From Thermothielavioides terrestris NRRL 8126 (lineage: Eukaryota > Ascomycota > Sordariomycetes > Sordariales > Chaetomiaceae): a stretch of DNA of 64,000 nucleotides. A model generated the notes under the pieces. It saw nothing but the letters and a program-made list of their open reading frames with translations. It made no database searches and had not been told where the DNA came from. The number at the start of each line of letters is the position of its first letter. Position 1 is the first letter of the stretch. A program made the position numbers and the translations under genes. The DNA is taken from assembly GCF_000226115.1 (NCBI RefSeq), contig NC_016457.1, positions 5,766,001 to 5,830,000 on the forward strand. The letters are read 5' to 3'. This document shows, in pieces, positions 1 to 13,135 of the stretch.

Positions 1-3000
1 TTAGCATTAGACGTAGAACAACCTTCTAAGTTAAGATATAGCCTTCCTCTATTAGAACTATATAAAACGACAACTGATTAGACGTTATATAATAGAAGGT
101 GGAGATAAGCTTAGGCTCCCCTTTGTATATAAGATGATTGATTGTTGTCTAGACGGTTATAGGCTCTTGATATAGCTTAGGCTACTAGAGGTAGTACTTA
201 TTTAATACTAGAGCTATATTTAACTTAAATAGGCGACTATTTAAGCGTTTATACTTATAGTAATAAGCTTAGTAAATAGGGTAGCTATTATACTATAGGT
301 AATAGGCTATATATATAAGGATAAGCTAACTAATCTTATTGACCTTTTATATACTATCGACATCTACCTTTATAAAGGTGATTATCTTAGCTAGTATATA
401 GCCCTTTTTACTCTTATCGCTAAGACAATAGTCTATACCTTTGTAATATATTAGACCTATAGCTATAGCTTTTATAGCCTCTATATACTTAAGAACTATA
501 TAGTTAGAGTTATCGTAGTAGTAGCAATAGCTAGAACTTATAGACTAGCTATAGCTAGAAGGACGATTATCAATATATAGGCTAGTAACAAAGCTAATAT
601 ATCTCTTTTATAAGCGACTCCGCTACTATTAGAAATATATCTAGAGTACCTCGATCTTATTAGAAGTAGGATCGATTCTATATAAACGAAGGGCCTTGAT
701 CTTCTATTTAAACTATTTAACGATCGTTTACTTTTGAATATATAGACGCTAGAGCTAATTAGCTAAATTGTCGATGTTATTAGGCGTAGGTATAAGAGCC
801 TTCTTTGGCTCCTCCTCTTCCTACTCTTATAGCTTAGGGGTCGTCTTAACAATAGACGTAGCTAGAGGTGAGTAGTACTTCTATAGATCGATCTTATATT
901 TATAGGTCTTAAGGAAGAGGTCTCCTACGTTAAGACCCTTCTAAAGCGTGTCCTAAACGAACTTAAGGAACCCTAGCTATTTCGTAGTATAGATAGAATC
1001 CTAATTATCCTTCTTCTAAGAACGCTAGTAGTCCTTAAGAGCTACCTAGATCTACTAATTAAGCGTACACTATATAGTTGGAACGACTATATACTATAGC
1101 TTATCGTAAACCTTAGTAAGGGCGACAGTGTATATATAGTCGATTAGCTTAAGGTAGTTGTAGATGACTTTACTAATTAGCTAGTATCTCCCTTTAATTA
1201 AGTTATAAAGGTAACCTCTATTACTATACTACTTAGGATCATCGCCTTTCCAACGCTTTAGGAACTTAGCTTTAAAAGTAGCCTAGGTCTCTTAGTCCTT
1301 TTTCTCTTAGTAACAAATAATAGGCTAGATTATAGTATTATACTAGAGCTTAAATAGGTGTATATAGATCTTGTTATTAGTAACCTAATAAGCCTTATAT
1401 ATCTCTTCGAAGGTTTTAATCCAATGTATAGTATTCTAACTAAAGAAGTGTCCTTAGAGGCTAGCTTTTACTAGAGTCGGAAAGGTCATACTAAGTACAG
1501 TAGTAAAAATATATTTAATTATCTTCTTTAGAGCTTTGGCTTTAGATTGACTAGAAGATATTACTAAGGGTATCTCTATATAGATAGACGGAGTAGAAGG
1601 TTTAGGCGAAGATTAATAGGGTACTTACATTAACTTAGGCAGGTCTTCCTTGCTTAGTATACCTTAGAGAGGCTATAAGACAAATATGTCTTTGGACCCT
1701 CCCTTAGAGGCTAGTCGTAGTATCTAGATTAATAGCGTTGTCGAGAGTAACGGAATTCCTAGAGTGTCTATAGATAAAGAGCGTATATACTATTGGAGCC
1801 TAGTTATAAGGTAGTTGAGTATTGTCTTTAAGAAAGGCAACGACTATATCGATAGGCTATAAAGAGACTGATATATATACTCCTATAGGAATATCGACTT
1901 CTTTAACATCTATCTAGAGGAAGAAAACCTCTTAAGAAGCTAGGTTCCTTTAAAATATATAGTTTGAATACCCTAAAGGATAGTTATAGGTTCTTTATAG
2001 ATTACCTAGATACCTCTAACAACTAATATACTAAACTTAACTAGTATAATAGTAGTAAGAGTATAGCTCTTAAGAGAAACAATAGCAATCTATACCAAGA
2101 CCTTATATCTAATATAAAATAGTATTTAATATATAGCTAGAAGAAGCTAAATGTTATAAAGGTATAGTCTAGAGCTTGATAGCTTAGGAACTTATACTAC
2201 GTTTAACTATTTTTATAACTAGTTTAGTCGGACTAGAGATAATAATGATAATCGATAAAAATTCTACCTCTCTTTCTACTTAGTTAGGTAGAACTATCGT
2301 CCTTCGATTAGGTTAGCATTTTCCAACTACTACGTCGTCGTCGAAGCCTCAATAGGTCTCTAAAGTGTTAAGGATAATAGGATATCTTTTTAATGCCCTA
2401 CGCCGTCTAGGTAAAGGAAGGTCTCCTAGGATAAGGTCTCAATAGACCTCTAGAACGTATATTCCTCAATAGGTTTTCGTATCTCCTAGAGATATTGGTA
2501 TCAGTATATTAGAGCTTCGATAGATTAGCTATATCGTCTTCGAAGAGCTATCAATATAGCATTGTATAGTTCTATAACCTTAGAAGTCTTTATAGTCTAT
2601 ACTATCCCATTTAGATATAGAGCTAAGCTCCTCCCCGATTAAGCCCCTATTTGAAGTAGTATAAAACCTCTATACTAACCTACCTTACTATACCTAGGAC
2701 TAGGTATATAAGATAGCTCCTAAAGGAATGTAGTGTCCCTCTAGACGGATAAAGATAGTATATATCGAATAGTAGGAAGGCTATCTTCTAAGAGGAAGAT
2801 ATATAGCTCAGATATATCTAGTAGGAGATAGCAGAAATATAAGGAACAACAATAAGAATACGGTTAAAGCTCAATAGCTCAAATGCCTATCGTCTAGATA
2901 GAGGTAGAACAATAGAAAGAGAGGCTCAATAGCCTTCCTAGAAGAAGGAGGACCACCAACGTAGTGTCAACGAATATATATTAACAGCTACTTAATGTCT

Positions 3001-3154
3001 TGCTTAATGATAAAGAAGATGGGCTTAGCCTACTTAAATATATATAATCAGAGGGCCAGACCCCCTAGCAACGAATGTAATGCTCTAAGACAAATAGAAA
3101 AGTAGAAAAACTAGGTCCCTCTATATTTAGGTAGTCTATCACCCTAATCTAATA
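1..3154 (-). mobile_element. Family-2 Ty3/gypsy-type retrotransposon, partial, RIP-degraded (copy A)
   Basis: This stretch is the reverse complement, at visibly high similarity, of 47542 to about 50690, where the same element runs on the plus strand. The right edge (3154) is the element's 5' end: read on the minus strand it begins TATTAGATTAGGGTGATAG, matching the start of copy B; an original TG start mutated to TA is inferred. The part present covers the 5' terminal region and the gag-like region. The rest lies left of the window. All frames are closed by many TAG and TAA codons in place of CAG and CAA, with TA dinucleotides in excess, as RIP produces. No working protein can be made. Confidence 0.8.
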
Positions 3155-5578
3155 CAAGCTAGCTATTTCGACTATTAACCTTGTAGAGGCTACCTTAGCT
3201 AGCAAATTCAACGATACCGATTCTACTATACCGATAAGCGACTACGTCTTCCAACTGGTGTAGGCCAACGACCCTAAACTAGCTAGCAAGCTATTTATAC
3301 TAGAAAAGTAGTCGACACTAGGCCTATAGATAGATCTAAGTCTAGATAAAATAGTCACTAAGGACAGTGTATATATGTATACAAAGGATTTCGACATCGC
3401 CAACTAGTTTATCGAGGTCATTGAGCGATATCCTAGCCTTTAGAAGGATAAAGGCCTCGTTCGACAGAGCCCTAACGAGCTAATACGTATACTACTAGTA
3501 GAGGGTTAGCAACACTAGAAAGTCAACGCCCAATCTTATCTACTGAGCAAGAAGGATTACAAAGTACTCGACAAGACATTTGACAGCCTATATAAGCAAG
3601 GCCGTATAACCTAGGCTACCTAAGTTACTCCTTTTGTATACCTTATATTCGTAGTATAGCGACCTAGCTATAACAGAGAGCTTAAAGGCAGAGTTGTAAT
3701 CGATCTATAGAGTTTAAACTATATAACAGTGCCTAATAACTACCCTCTACCTCTTTAGTTAGAAATCATTGCCGAATTACGTAGTAAGCACTTTATTATA
3801 GCGATCGATGCTATATCATTTTTCTACTAGTTCAACGTTCATCCTCTGTATTACAATCAATTTACTCTAATTAGCCTACGTAGCTTTAAGTAGCCTATAG
3901 TATACCTAATGGGCTACTATAATTCGCCTATATATATATAGCGTATTATAGACTAGCTCCTAAGGCCTCATTCCTCGTATATACGCGCCTTTATCGACGA
4001 CATTGTAATCTACTTAGACAATGCTAAGGATTATATATAGTACTTAGATACTATATTCCGCCTTTTCGTAGACAAGAACATCGCCTTATCGCCCGCTAAG
4101 TTATACGTTGGATATCTAAATGTAGAACTGCTTAGCTTCTACGTCGATAGCCTAGGTCTTACTACGACTATATAGTATATCAAAGCCTTTAAGCAACTCG
4201 CCTTTCTACGTACTCTTAAGGCTTTTAAGCAATACATTGGCGCTATAGGTTTTCTATAGCACTTAATCCTATACTACACGTAGCTAGTGGAGCCTCTACA
4301 AGCTTATAAGACCGCTCTACTAAAGAAAGGCTATAAGGAAGGCCGTATTAAGACTGGTAACACCTCTAAGAGGACTGCTTACTATATAAAAACGACCTTC
4401 GAGCCTACGCCTATAGAGCGCCTATCTTTCGAAGCGATCTAGGCAGCGATATATAAGGAAGATCTAACTATTTTATATTACTTCGATCCTAATAAGCAGC
4501 TCTTTATATAAATCGACGGCTACCTAGAGTGCGGATTCGATATAATAGTATTCCACCTATGCGATAGCTACAAGTAGGAACCTAGTATACCGATTCCTTT
4601 AAATTAGGTGCTCCTAGTAATGTTTCTTAGCCAATGCCTAACTAAAGCCAAGATACAATATAGGCCCTCTGAGTAGGAAGTAGTATACTTGGTATAGACC
4701 GTTAAGAAGCTTTGTACTATAATTTATTTAGCTAGGCTTCTAGTCAACGTACTTACAGATTATACCGCTATATATAGCATCGTTGTATAAATTTAGCTCG
4801 ATACCTCGTCGACTGATCGAGCTAATCGACGGCTTATTATAGCCTTAGTCTACCTCTTAGAGTATAATCTTCAGCTATACTATCTACCTAGCTACCTTAA
4901 TTTTGTACTAGATGCCTTAAGCTACTTAAAGGCGATAGAGGATCTCGTTGAGTGCCTAGAAGGCTTCGTAGTACTCAACAACGTGCTATTCGCCTTTGTA
5001 GAGGCTCGTATAGAGGAGTTGTTTCACTAGAAATTCATTGTAGCTTATAAGGAGAACTCTAAATACAAGGCTATTATCGACGATCTTACTAGTGGCAACG
5101 CCGTAGCCGCTAAGGGTAGCGGCGTTTTCTCGTGTCCTAGGCTACCTTTTACGATGATCGATAGCCTAATCTACAATATCTAGCTATATAATATACGCCT
5201 TCTTTATATACTATTCGATATAATCAAGGAGGTACTTAGCCTAGTATACGATGCTAAGCACTACTTTAGTGTAGAACATATACTCTACAACCTACGTAGC
5301 ATCTCTATAGTCAATAAAACCTATAAAGTCAAGAAGTATGTTGCGCACTGCCTATTATACCATCTTAATGCTATAGATCGTTAGAAACCGATTAGCGAAT
5401 ATTAGCCAATTTGACTAAGCGATATACTCTTAATATAAGTTATTGCTATCGACTTTATTATAAACTTTCTAAGCGTATTATCGAAGGGCTCTCCTTAGTA
5501 ACTAGAAGGCTATAACACCTTCGATATAATAATGACTATATTATATAAGAGTAGTAAGCGAACTCTTTTATTGCTAAG
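3155..5578 (+). mobile_element. Ty3/gypsy chromovirus, left part (outer element of the left nest)
   Basis: One plus frame reads as a Ty3/gypsy polyprotein once RIP-type TAG codons are read through. The reverse transcriptase core FIDDIVIYLD lies near 3990-4020 and still keeps both catalytic aspartates. RNase H-like sequence follows, then an integrase zinc-finger relic near 5330-5400 (KKYVAHCLLYH). The frame breaks at 5578, where another retroelement is inserted, and resumes at 13136. The left edge abuts the family-2 element, so gag and the 5' LTR are absent. RT, RNase H, integrase order is that of Ty3/gypsy, not copia. Confidence 0.85.
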
Positions 5579-5838
5579 TGTTATAGACCGGGCTATACCT
5601 GGGCTAGGTATGTGGGGCTACGCCTAGGATCCACAGCGGTCCTATAACGGGCCCGCTATAGGCCCGAGGCGGACCCGCCTCGTGCCTGGAATAACATTGG
5701 CCCGAGCCCCCTATATACAAGCCCCTAAAAACTCTATATACGAGAACTGTAGCCTATACTTCTCCTTTTCTCTCCTTAAGGTAGTTGAATAGAATATCGT
5801 ACGTTTATCTATAGACGCTATAAGGCTAGTACGTTACA
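5579..5838 (+). repeat. 5' LTR of inner chromovirus
   Basis: 260 bp, starts TGTTATAG and ends ACGTTACA, so it has the canonical TG..CA ends. It aligns along its whole length with 12876-13135. A TATA-like CTCTATATA lies at 5732-5740, and a pyrimidine-rich tract at about 5759-5777 is the likely transcription start zone. This LTR keeps more GC than the surrounding element. Confidence 0.92.
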
Positions 5839-5839
5839 G

Positions 5840-5851
5840 TTCAACTACCTT
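5840..5851 (+). other. Primer-binding site complementary to the element's own LTR
   Basis: The sequence TTCAACTACCTT starts two bases after the 5' LTR end. It is the exact reverse complement of AAGGTAGTTGAA at 5778-5789 inside the LTR, and of the same word in the 3' LTR (about 13075-13086). It does not begin with TGG, which a tRNA-primed site would. This fits the self-priming mechanism known for Tf1 and sushi-class elements, where the mRNA 5' end folds back and primes reverse transcription. Confidence 0.8.
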
Positions 5852-5899
5852 TAGGCAGATAGAGCAGTTGTTACTTCTAGGCGTGGACGAGAGTAGTAC

Positions 5900-8800
5900 A
5901 CTGGGCGTTTCAACGTCGGTACTAAGCGGACTAGACGCTACTATAAACAACCTAGGCGTCCTATAGGTTCTAGACCTAGACTAGGTCCGCGAACACTTCT
6001 AAGTCTTATAAGAAACGATCGTATAGTAGAACGTAACTATCGAGGAACTCTATATAGCCTAGATCGCTATAGCTTAGACTATAAACGCCCCTACGATAGT
6101 CTATGCCCTAGCTTCGACGATTAACGTCGTAGCTCTAGTAGCTCCTAGGATATAGTGGAAGCGCCTCTTCGTAGGATAACCCTTCGACAGTAAGAAGAAA
6201 CTCTTTGTTACCTAAAGGGCTATAATAATATATATCCTAGTAGCGGACTAGGACTTTATCGGAGGCCTCTACGACCAATAGGTATTTATTTAGAGGAACC
6301 TTAGCTAAGGAGTTTAGACTAAGGTTATAGCCTTTTATAAGTTAGGAGGGCCCTACTATAATTATAACCTAAGAGCGTTTTTCAAATACTTTATAATTAT
6401 TTATATAGACCTCTATAAGTAGGTTATAGCCTTAATAGAGCTAGATATACTCTACTAAGGAGATAATAAGCTATTCTCCTTCTTTTTTATTCGCTTTAAA
6501 GCAAAGCTATTAAAGGCTAAAGGACTTAATTAGAGTAACAAAGTACAATTTATTAGACTATAACGATACTTCTCCCCGAAGTTAAAATATATTATAGTAG
6601 GATAGAGGGTTCTATAGAACGACTACGCTATAGCTATTGTAAAGTACTATAAAATCGCTATCGACCTAAAGGCCCTCCGTCTAAAGGAACGACATTAGTG
6701 GTCCTAGGGTAAGCGACCTAGGCCTAATATAGATATAGAGAAGGATATAGATAAAGATATACTAATAACTAGGATTAACGTAGCCTACACTGCCCCTGCC
6801 TAGGGGAGAGCTAATAGAGGCTATAGAGGAAAGTAGCAATAGAATAGAGGAAAGCGAGGTGTAAATGTACTATAGGCGAAGTAGGTGAACAACAAAGTGT
6901 ATATAGTATATCAATAGGCTAGAGCCTATATCCGTTATAGGCGCTAGGGTTATTTTATAGCCATCTATCCCTTTGCCCTAGCTAAGAGGCTAGCTCCTTA
7001 GGTCGATATCAATAAGCTAGAGGCTAAGGAATAGGTAGAGAAGGACTTCTCCTCTAAGGAGGAGGAGGGAAAAGAGTAGCCCTTATATAAAGTCTTATAT
7101 AGGGGCTAAAAGGACCTAGCTACTTATAGAACAAGTTTATAGAAATTAGAGAGAGAATAGATAAGCTACCCTTTCTAATCTCTATTTTCTTAAACTCCTC
7201 TAATTTTATAAATATATAAGTAGATAGTAGGTACTAGAGCTATAGAGCTATTAGCGAAAGAGTATATTAGTGGTTAGAGATCAAGTAAATAAGCCTATCG
7301 ACTCCCTATACCCTAGGTGTTATAGTCAAAGGGGTGTAAATCACAAAGAAAATTATATATATTGCCTAGGTTATAATAGATATCGATAGGTAGATCAGTA
7401 TTGCTATATTCTATATAGTCTTAGGACTAGCCTACAACGTTATTCTAGGGCTTCCCTAGATAAACTACTATAGGATTGTACTAGACCTAGCTAATAGGGT
7501 CTTTACTATTAATTTATAAAGTAGCCTATAGGTATATAAGTGCTCTTTATAGTAGAAAGAAACTAATACTACCCTAATTATAGGTACAATGTTCGTAGGC
7601 TTAGCCTATAGAGTATAAAAGAAGAAGTCTAAAGGAGCCTAAGATACGTTCTTTATCACTAGTATCTATAAGATAACTACTATACTAGGGGTGGCCGTCT
7701 CCTAGCCCAATACCGACCTAGACCTAAAGATCGCTTTGCTAGAGGAGCTACAAAACTTCGTCGACCTCTTCGACAAAGAAAAGGCGAATGGTCTACCCTT
7801 CTATCGAAGGGAAGCCGACTATTATATCCGTCTTAAGATAGGCCTAGATAGGAAATCTCCTAAGCTCCTATAGGGACCCTTGTACAATATACTAAAGGAC
7901 TACCTCCTAGAGATTTAGAAGTAGGTCGTAGACCTAATAGATAAGGGATAGATCTAGGTAAGCTCCTTATCGGTAGCCGCCCTAGTCCTTCTTGTAAAGA
8001 AGCTAGGAGGAGGATAGAGGTTCTATATAGATTACTAGGCTCTAAACAAGATTACTAAGTAGGACTAGTATCCGCTCCCTTTGATTAAAGAGACTCTCTG
8101 GTCCTTAGCTAGGGCCAAATAGCTTATAAAGCTAGATATTAGAGCTACCTTCTATCGTATCTAGATAGCCGAGGGGGACGAGTATCTTATAGCGTTTTAT
8201 ATAAGGTTTAGGCTATTTGAATAGCTAGTCTACCCCTTTAGGCTTATAGATACTCCTATAATATTCTAGAGATATATTAACAACGCCCTTAGCCCAATGC
8301 TAGAGGACTATATAACGATATACCTTGACAATATCTTAGTATATTTGAGTAAAAGCTGGAAGAACTATATAAGAAAGGTATATAAGGTCCTCTAGAGGCT
8401 AAGGGATATAGGCCTTAACCTAGACTTTAAGAAGTATATATTCGTAGTAAAGGAAGTTAAGTATCTAGGGTATATCGTAGAGGTAGAAGTCTATATCTAC
8501 CCTAACCTTAAGAAGATCAAGGCTATCTATAAATAGGAGGTACCCTATAGAGTCTAAGGAGTATAGAGCTTCCTTAGGTTTACTAACTTCTATTACAACT
8601 TTATTCCTAATTTCTTTAAGAAAGTGGCCCTATTAATATATCTTACCTATAAAAATATCCTATTCCGTTAGGGCAAAGAGGAATAGAAGGCCTTCGATAT
8701 ACTTAAGGCTACATTTATATTAGAGCCGATCCTCGCCTAGTAGGATCCTAAAAAGAAGACGATCGTAGAAGCGAACTATTCTAATATAGTACTTAGTAGA

Positions 8801-10750
8801 TACTTGTCTTAGTAGAGGGAAGACAGGGTCTTTTACCCTATAGTCTACTACTCTATAAAACTAAGCCCTACTAAACGTAACTATACTATCTATAATAAAG
8901 AGCTATTAGCTATCATCTTATACCTTAAGGTCTAGTTAGCGGAGCTTCGAAGTGTAGTAGCCCCTTTCACTATCCTAATCGACTATAAGAATCTTAAGTA
9001 CTTCACTTAGCTATATCCAATTAGTGAACGATAGGCTAGATAGGCGGAGACACTCTCTTTATTCAACTTTAAGCTAAAGTACTAGCTAGGATCCTAGGCC
9101 TCGCGCCCTAATATACTCTCCTAGTGCAAGTAGGACGAGCCTAAAGACAACTAGCGTATCGCCTAGCTACTTCCCTTGATCAAAGTATACTAGACTAACG
9201 TATAGGAGGAGGCTAGGCTACCTATAGGAGAAACGCTCTTCGAAGACAAGTAGCTCGCTACCCTATAGAACAAGGGTATTGCTAGAGACGAGCACTATAT
9301 TCACTAGCTCTAAGCTATCTACAACGAAGCTTAGAAGTTTCTTAAGGAGGCGAATATAGCGTAGACCTAGATTATAGACTACTCCCTTAATATATAAGGC
9401 GCACTCTAGTTTTATAGCCGTCTTTAGCTCCTTATATAGAAGCTTCTAACTATTATAATTATCTAATAGATTTATAACTTAGCTATATTAGGATACCTAG
9501 AGCGTAATAAGCTATTTAAAATGCTTTAGAGAGATTATTACTAGGACCTTATATCGTCTAATGTAAAGCGGTTTATTAGGAACTACAATCAGTGCTACTA
9601 GAGTAAGATCTTTTGATAGCTATGTCAAGGGCTTTTATAGCCTTTGCCTATCTCTAATCGCTTCTAGAAATAGATCTCTATTAACTTTATAACCGACCTC
9701 TCTATAAGAGACGAAGGAGCGCCTAGCTACCTTATAGTAATTACCGACCGTCTCTCTAAATATATATAGCTCGAGGCAATATACTCGATAGAAGTAGAAG
9801 AGTATACCCTTCGATTCTATAATATATAGTAGCGTTTCTATAGATTCCTAATCTAAATTATAACCGACTATAGATCGGACTAGCTAAATAGGTTCTAGAC
9901 TATATTGTATAAAGCGATAGGGGTAGAGCAACTTCTATCGACTTTTTACTATCCTTAGACAAATAGAGGGATAGAGTAGGTCAACTAAGAGGTATAGGTA
10001 ATCCTCTAGATCTTTATCTTCTTTATATAGTACGACTAACCTAAATATCTCCTAGCCTACTAGTTTATACTCAATAATAGAGACTCGTCTATAATCGGAG
10101 TAAGCTTGAACTACCTCCTTTATAGGTTCGATATAAGCCCTATATAGCTTATTACAATCTCGACGACGCCTATAACATCCTTAGAAAGTTGTACCGCTAG
10201 GTTCCTCTATTATCTAAAGGAGGGGATAGAGCAGACCTAAGTAGCTATTATATATATATAGCAATAGTAGTAGACGAATACGAACTACTCTCACTACCTA
10301 GCTAAGAGGTTCTAGATAAAGGACAAGGTATAGCTTTCTCTATATAATATAAAGACGAACCGCCCTAGTAAGAAGCTCGACTAGCTAAATACTAAGTATA
10401 AGGTAGTCGTAGTGCTAACCCTACTAACGATAATACTTAATATACTAAATAGTCTATACCTAACCTTCTATATTGACTTAGTTAAATAAACGGCTTTCGA
10501 CCTACTCCCTTTATAGAAAGTTATAAATAAAAGACTAGACCCTATATAGGTTATATTAGAGGAGGGTATTCCCTAATAGGAATATAGAGTAAAGGCGATC
10601 CTTAAAGCTTAGAACGTAAGAGGGAGAGGGAACAACCACGATATATATATTAAGTAGGTAGGTTATAATAAACTAATATAAGAGCCTTTAAAGAACTTTC
10701 TAGAGACTACTATACTCGACGAGTTCAAATAGAAGTAGAGAGATATATAA
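5900..10750 (+). pseudogene. gag-pol of inner chromovirus, destroyed by stops
   Basis: Plus-strand coding relic. A gag-like region occupies roughly 5900-7100. The pol entry near 7735-7860 reads as a typical segment before RT (EELQNFVDLFDKEKANGLPF). The RT catalytic region lies at 8100-8480, RNase H around 8750-9060, the integrase catalytic core around 9660-10100, and the chromodomain at 10580-10710. Stops are mostly TAG where Gln or Trp is expected. The active-site YLDD has become YLDN. Boundaries are approximate, since no open frame survives. Confidence 0.75.
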
Positions 10751-11560
10751 TATAATAATAGGCTAGTATCGAACTAGAGAAAGAAGAGGAAACGTTGTAT
10801 TTATATATAAACTACCCTATAAAGACTAGCTACTTAGACAAATATAACTATATAGGTATAGGAAAACTATAATACACTTAAGTCTAGTTATCCTCCTAAA
10901 CCTAGATAGAATGGAACTATATATAAAAAAACAATAGGATATACTAATGGTATTACTTATTTAGGGTCTATAACGAGACCTATATTGATAATCTCTTCTT
11001 TATCTTCGAATAGGTATATAGGCAGAGTAGGCGTATAAGGGGGTAGAACAGCGATATAAAGGGTCCGAGGTAGGGGCTATATATACGCTTAATAGGCGTA
11101 TAGTATATCCTCTACTAGGGAGGAAAGGCATCGACTATAGTATAGGTTATAGGCGGGGGAACGTATATAGGGAGAGTAGTAGGGGTAGGACCCCTAAGGG
11201 GTATAGATAGGCGAGGGGGTAGTAAATGCGATAATATAGTCTATAAAGCGTGAATTCGTTTCTAGGATAGTTGTTTAAGACTATACTATAGTATAAATAG
11301 CCTCTACGATACGCTAATTCTCTTACTAGGAGGAATCAAGATGTTGCACTATATATTTAACTAGATAGCTATAATGCTATATAGCAAAGTTGTCCTAAGG
11401 AGCCTAGTATAGAACTAGGGCTCCTCGCTAGCCTAGGGTCAAAGGAGATAAAGGGAGGGCCAGAAGTATATTGGGTATAAAGGCAAAGTATACTAGAGAC
11501 TAATACTATAGGGCTATACCAATTGTATTATAAAAGCTATATATAAAAGTATTAAATTAT
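10750..11560. other. Inner chromovirus, post-pol spacer
   Basis: Part of the element between the chromodomain and the antisense coding-like region. It is TA-rich with G-rich purine stretches (for example around 11035-11060 and 11155-11220). I recognise no domain on either strand. Confidence 0.5.
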
Positions 11561-11579
11561 AGTATTAAGATAGTACAAT

Positions 11580-12070
11580 GGGCTAGCTTAGTCTTAGTCT
11601 TCTTCTAGATAGGCTTAGCAATAGCTTAGTTATCGACGTAAAACTTAACTAAACGTTTTAGACCGGTATATAGAAAGGCGTTTATCGCCTAGAGTACTAG
11701 ATCCTAATAGCATTTAGTATAGGCTTTAGTATATTCTAAGTAGCTTTCTCCCTAGCTCTAAATGTAATCTACTAAATTACTATAAAGAAGCTACTCAATA
11801 TAATTGAGGTAGACGTCTCCCTCCTCCTCTAAAAGAGCGTTATCTTTATTGTTAGAATCTCCTTCTATAATATAGCTACTAATAGCGTAATAAAAGAAGT
11901 TGCTACGATTATTATAGTTCTATCTAGGATGTTATTAGCTTCTAGTCTAGGGCTAGAGTAGACCTAATATAGAATAATATATATTACGATCTTAGTTATC
12001 GTCCCCTCTAGGACAACGTCCCTCGTCGCTATCTCTAAAAGAAGCGACTACTACCGACATTATAGTAGGT
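11580..12070 (-). pseudogene. Antisense coding-like relic downstream of pol, inner chromovirus
   Basis: On the minus strand one frame, interrupted mainly by TAG codons, stays protein-like for over 100 residues; a stretch reads ESYLEYTKAYTKCY then DLVL and AINAFLYTGLKRLVKF (about 11640-11755). I do not recognise the family. A similar pattern (acidic GDVY, then a tyrosine-rich helix, then DLIL and a leucine-rich tail) occurs antisense in the family-2 element at 56440-57530. An accessory antisense ORF between pol and 3' LTR is known in some plant Ty3/gypsy elements; assignment here is inference. Confidence 0.4.
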
Positions 12071-12860
12071 AAGTCTTAGGAATATATTAGAATTATAAAG
12101 GAAATAGAAAGCTACTATAGAAGGCGAAGTAAATAGATAGAATATATATAAGCTATATATATAGAGGAGGTAGCTAAGAGACTAAGCAAGTACAAAGAAA
12201 AAGGATTATAGGACAAGTCGGACGTAAAATAGAAATATAGCAGATATAATTAGTAAAGTGGTTAAATATATAATAATAACGACGAGGCTAATATAATAGG
12301 AGTATAGACACTAGACGACTATATAGTTTATATAAGAAAAGGCCAATAATATACAAAGTGAACGTTCAACGAAGTAAGTAGAAAGTAAGAAAAAACATAA
12401 AGAGTAGAAGATATATATAGGATAGAAGTACAATAAACGAGGAATATATATAAAGTAGGATAAAGAGAGAAATATCGATATATAAATAGGAGGAAGACAA
12501 AGTCGTAGAAGTAGGGAGAGGGTATATATTAGAAACGAGAAAAGAACGTAGAAAGCGAATTTATATAAAGGGAGAGGTTTTATTAGCAACGGGTAAAGGG
12601 TCTATTATACTCGATTAGCAGGTACGCTTTACACGATATAGCTACTATAGAGGAGAGTATAGAGCGAGGAAAAGGCTAATTAGCGTTCTACAAAAGCGAG
12701 GTAAACAAACAATCTACAGCTAGGCAGTAGGATTATAGGTAGTAGCGCTAAGCTACCTAAACACTAGGTTAGACATCGGCGTTCGCTATAATCGACCCTA
12801 CGCTACACTAGATCCGTGTTTAGCGCTACGCTACGTATACCCTAAACTAGCTCCCTATCC
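12070..12860. other. Inner chromovirus, 3' internal region without recognisable gene
   Basis: TA-rich sequence inside the element. A minus-strand open stretch at 12311-12589 (92 codons) is very rich in Leu, Ile, Tyr and Phe, which is what antisense reading of AG-rich sequence gives. No family resemblance is seen, and I do not call it a gene. Confidence 0.4.
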
Positions 12861-12874
12861 GGGAAGGGAGGGGT
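12861..12874 (+). other. Polypurine tract of inner chromovirus
   Basis: GGGAAGGGAGGGGT lies directly before the 3' LTR, the expected place for plus-strand DNA priming. It supports the 12876 LTR boundary. Confidence 0.8.
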
Positions 12875-12875
12875 A

Positions 12876-13135
12876 TATTACGGACTAGGCTATATCTAGG
12901 CTAGGTATATAGGGCTATGCCTAAGATCTATAGCGGTCCTATAATAGGCCCGCTACAGGCCCGAGGTAGACCTGCCTTACGTTTGGAATAACATTGGCCT
13001 GAGCCCCCTATACGCGAGCCCCTGAAAACTCTATGTACGAGAACCGTAGCCTGTACTTCTCCTTTTCTCTCCTTAAGGTAGTTGAATAGAACATTGTACA
13101 CTTATCTGCAGACGCTATAAGGCTAGCACGTTACA
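12876..13135 (+). repeat. 3' LTR of inner chromovirus
   Basis: 260 bp, same length as the 5' LTR. Its first two bases are TA instead of TG, a RIP-type change, and it ends TTACA. Differences from the 5' LTR are almost all transitions. The sequence CTAAG that follows repeats the 5 bases before the 5' LTR. Confidence 0.92.

Larger units (their letters stand above)
5579..13135 (+). mobile_element. Complete nested Ty3/gypsy chromovirus, self-priming type, RIP-degraded
   Basis: A 7.56-kb element bounded by two 260-bp LTRs and a 5-bp target duplication CTAAG (5574-5578 and 13136-13140). A gag-like region is followed by pol on the plus strand: reverse transcriptase motif YLDNILVYL at 8321-8347 (consensus YLDD, with the second Asp mutated to Asn by a G-to-A change), then integrase and a C-terminal chromodomain at about 10580-10710 (EYRVKAIL ... 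WEPLKNFLE-like with stops). The primer site is complementary to the LTR itself. About 2.1 kb lies between the chromodomain and the 3' LTR, unusually long for this group; it holds an antisense coding-like region. Dense TAG/TAA stops make every frame non-functional. Confidence 0.9.
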
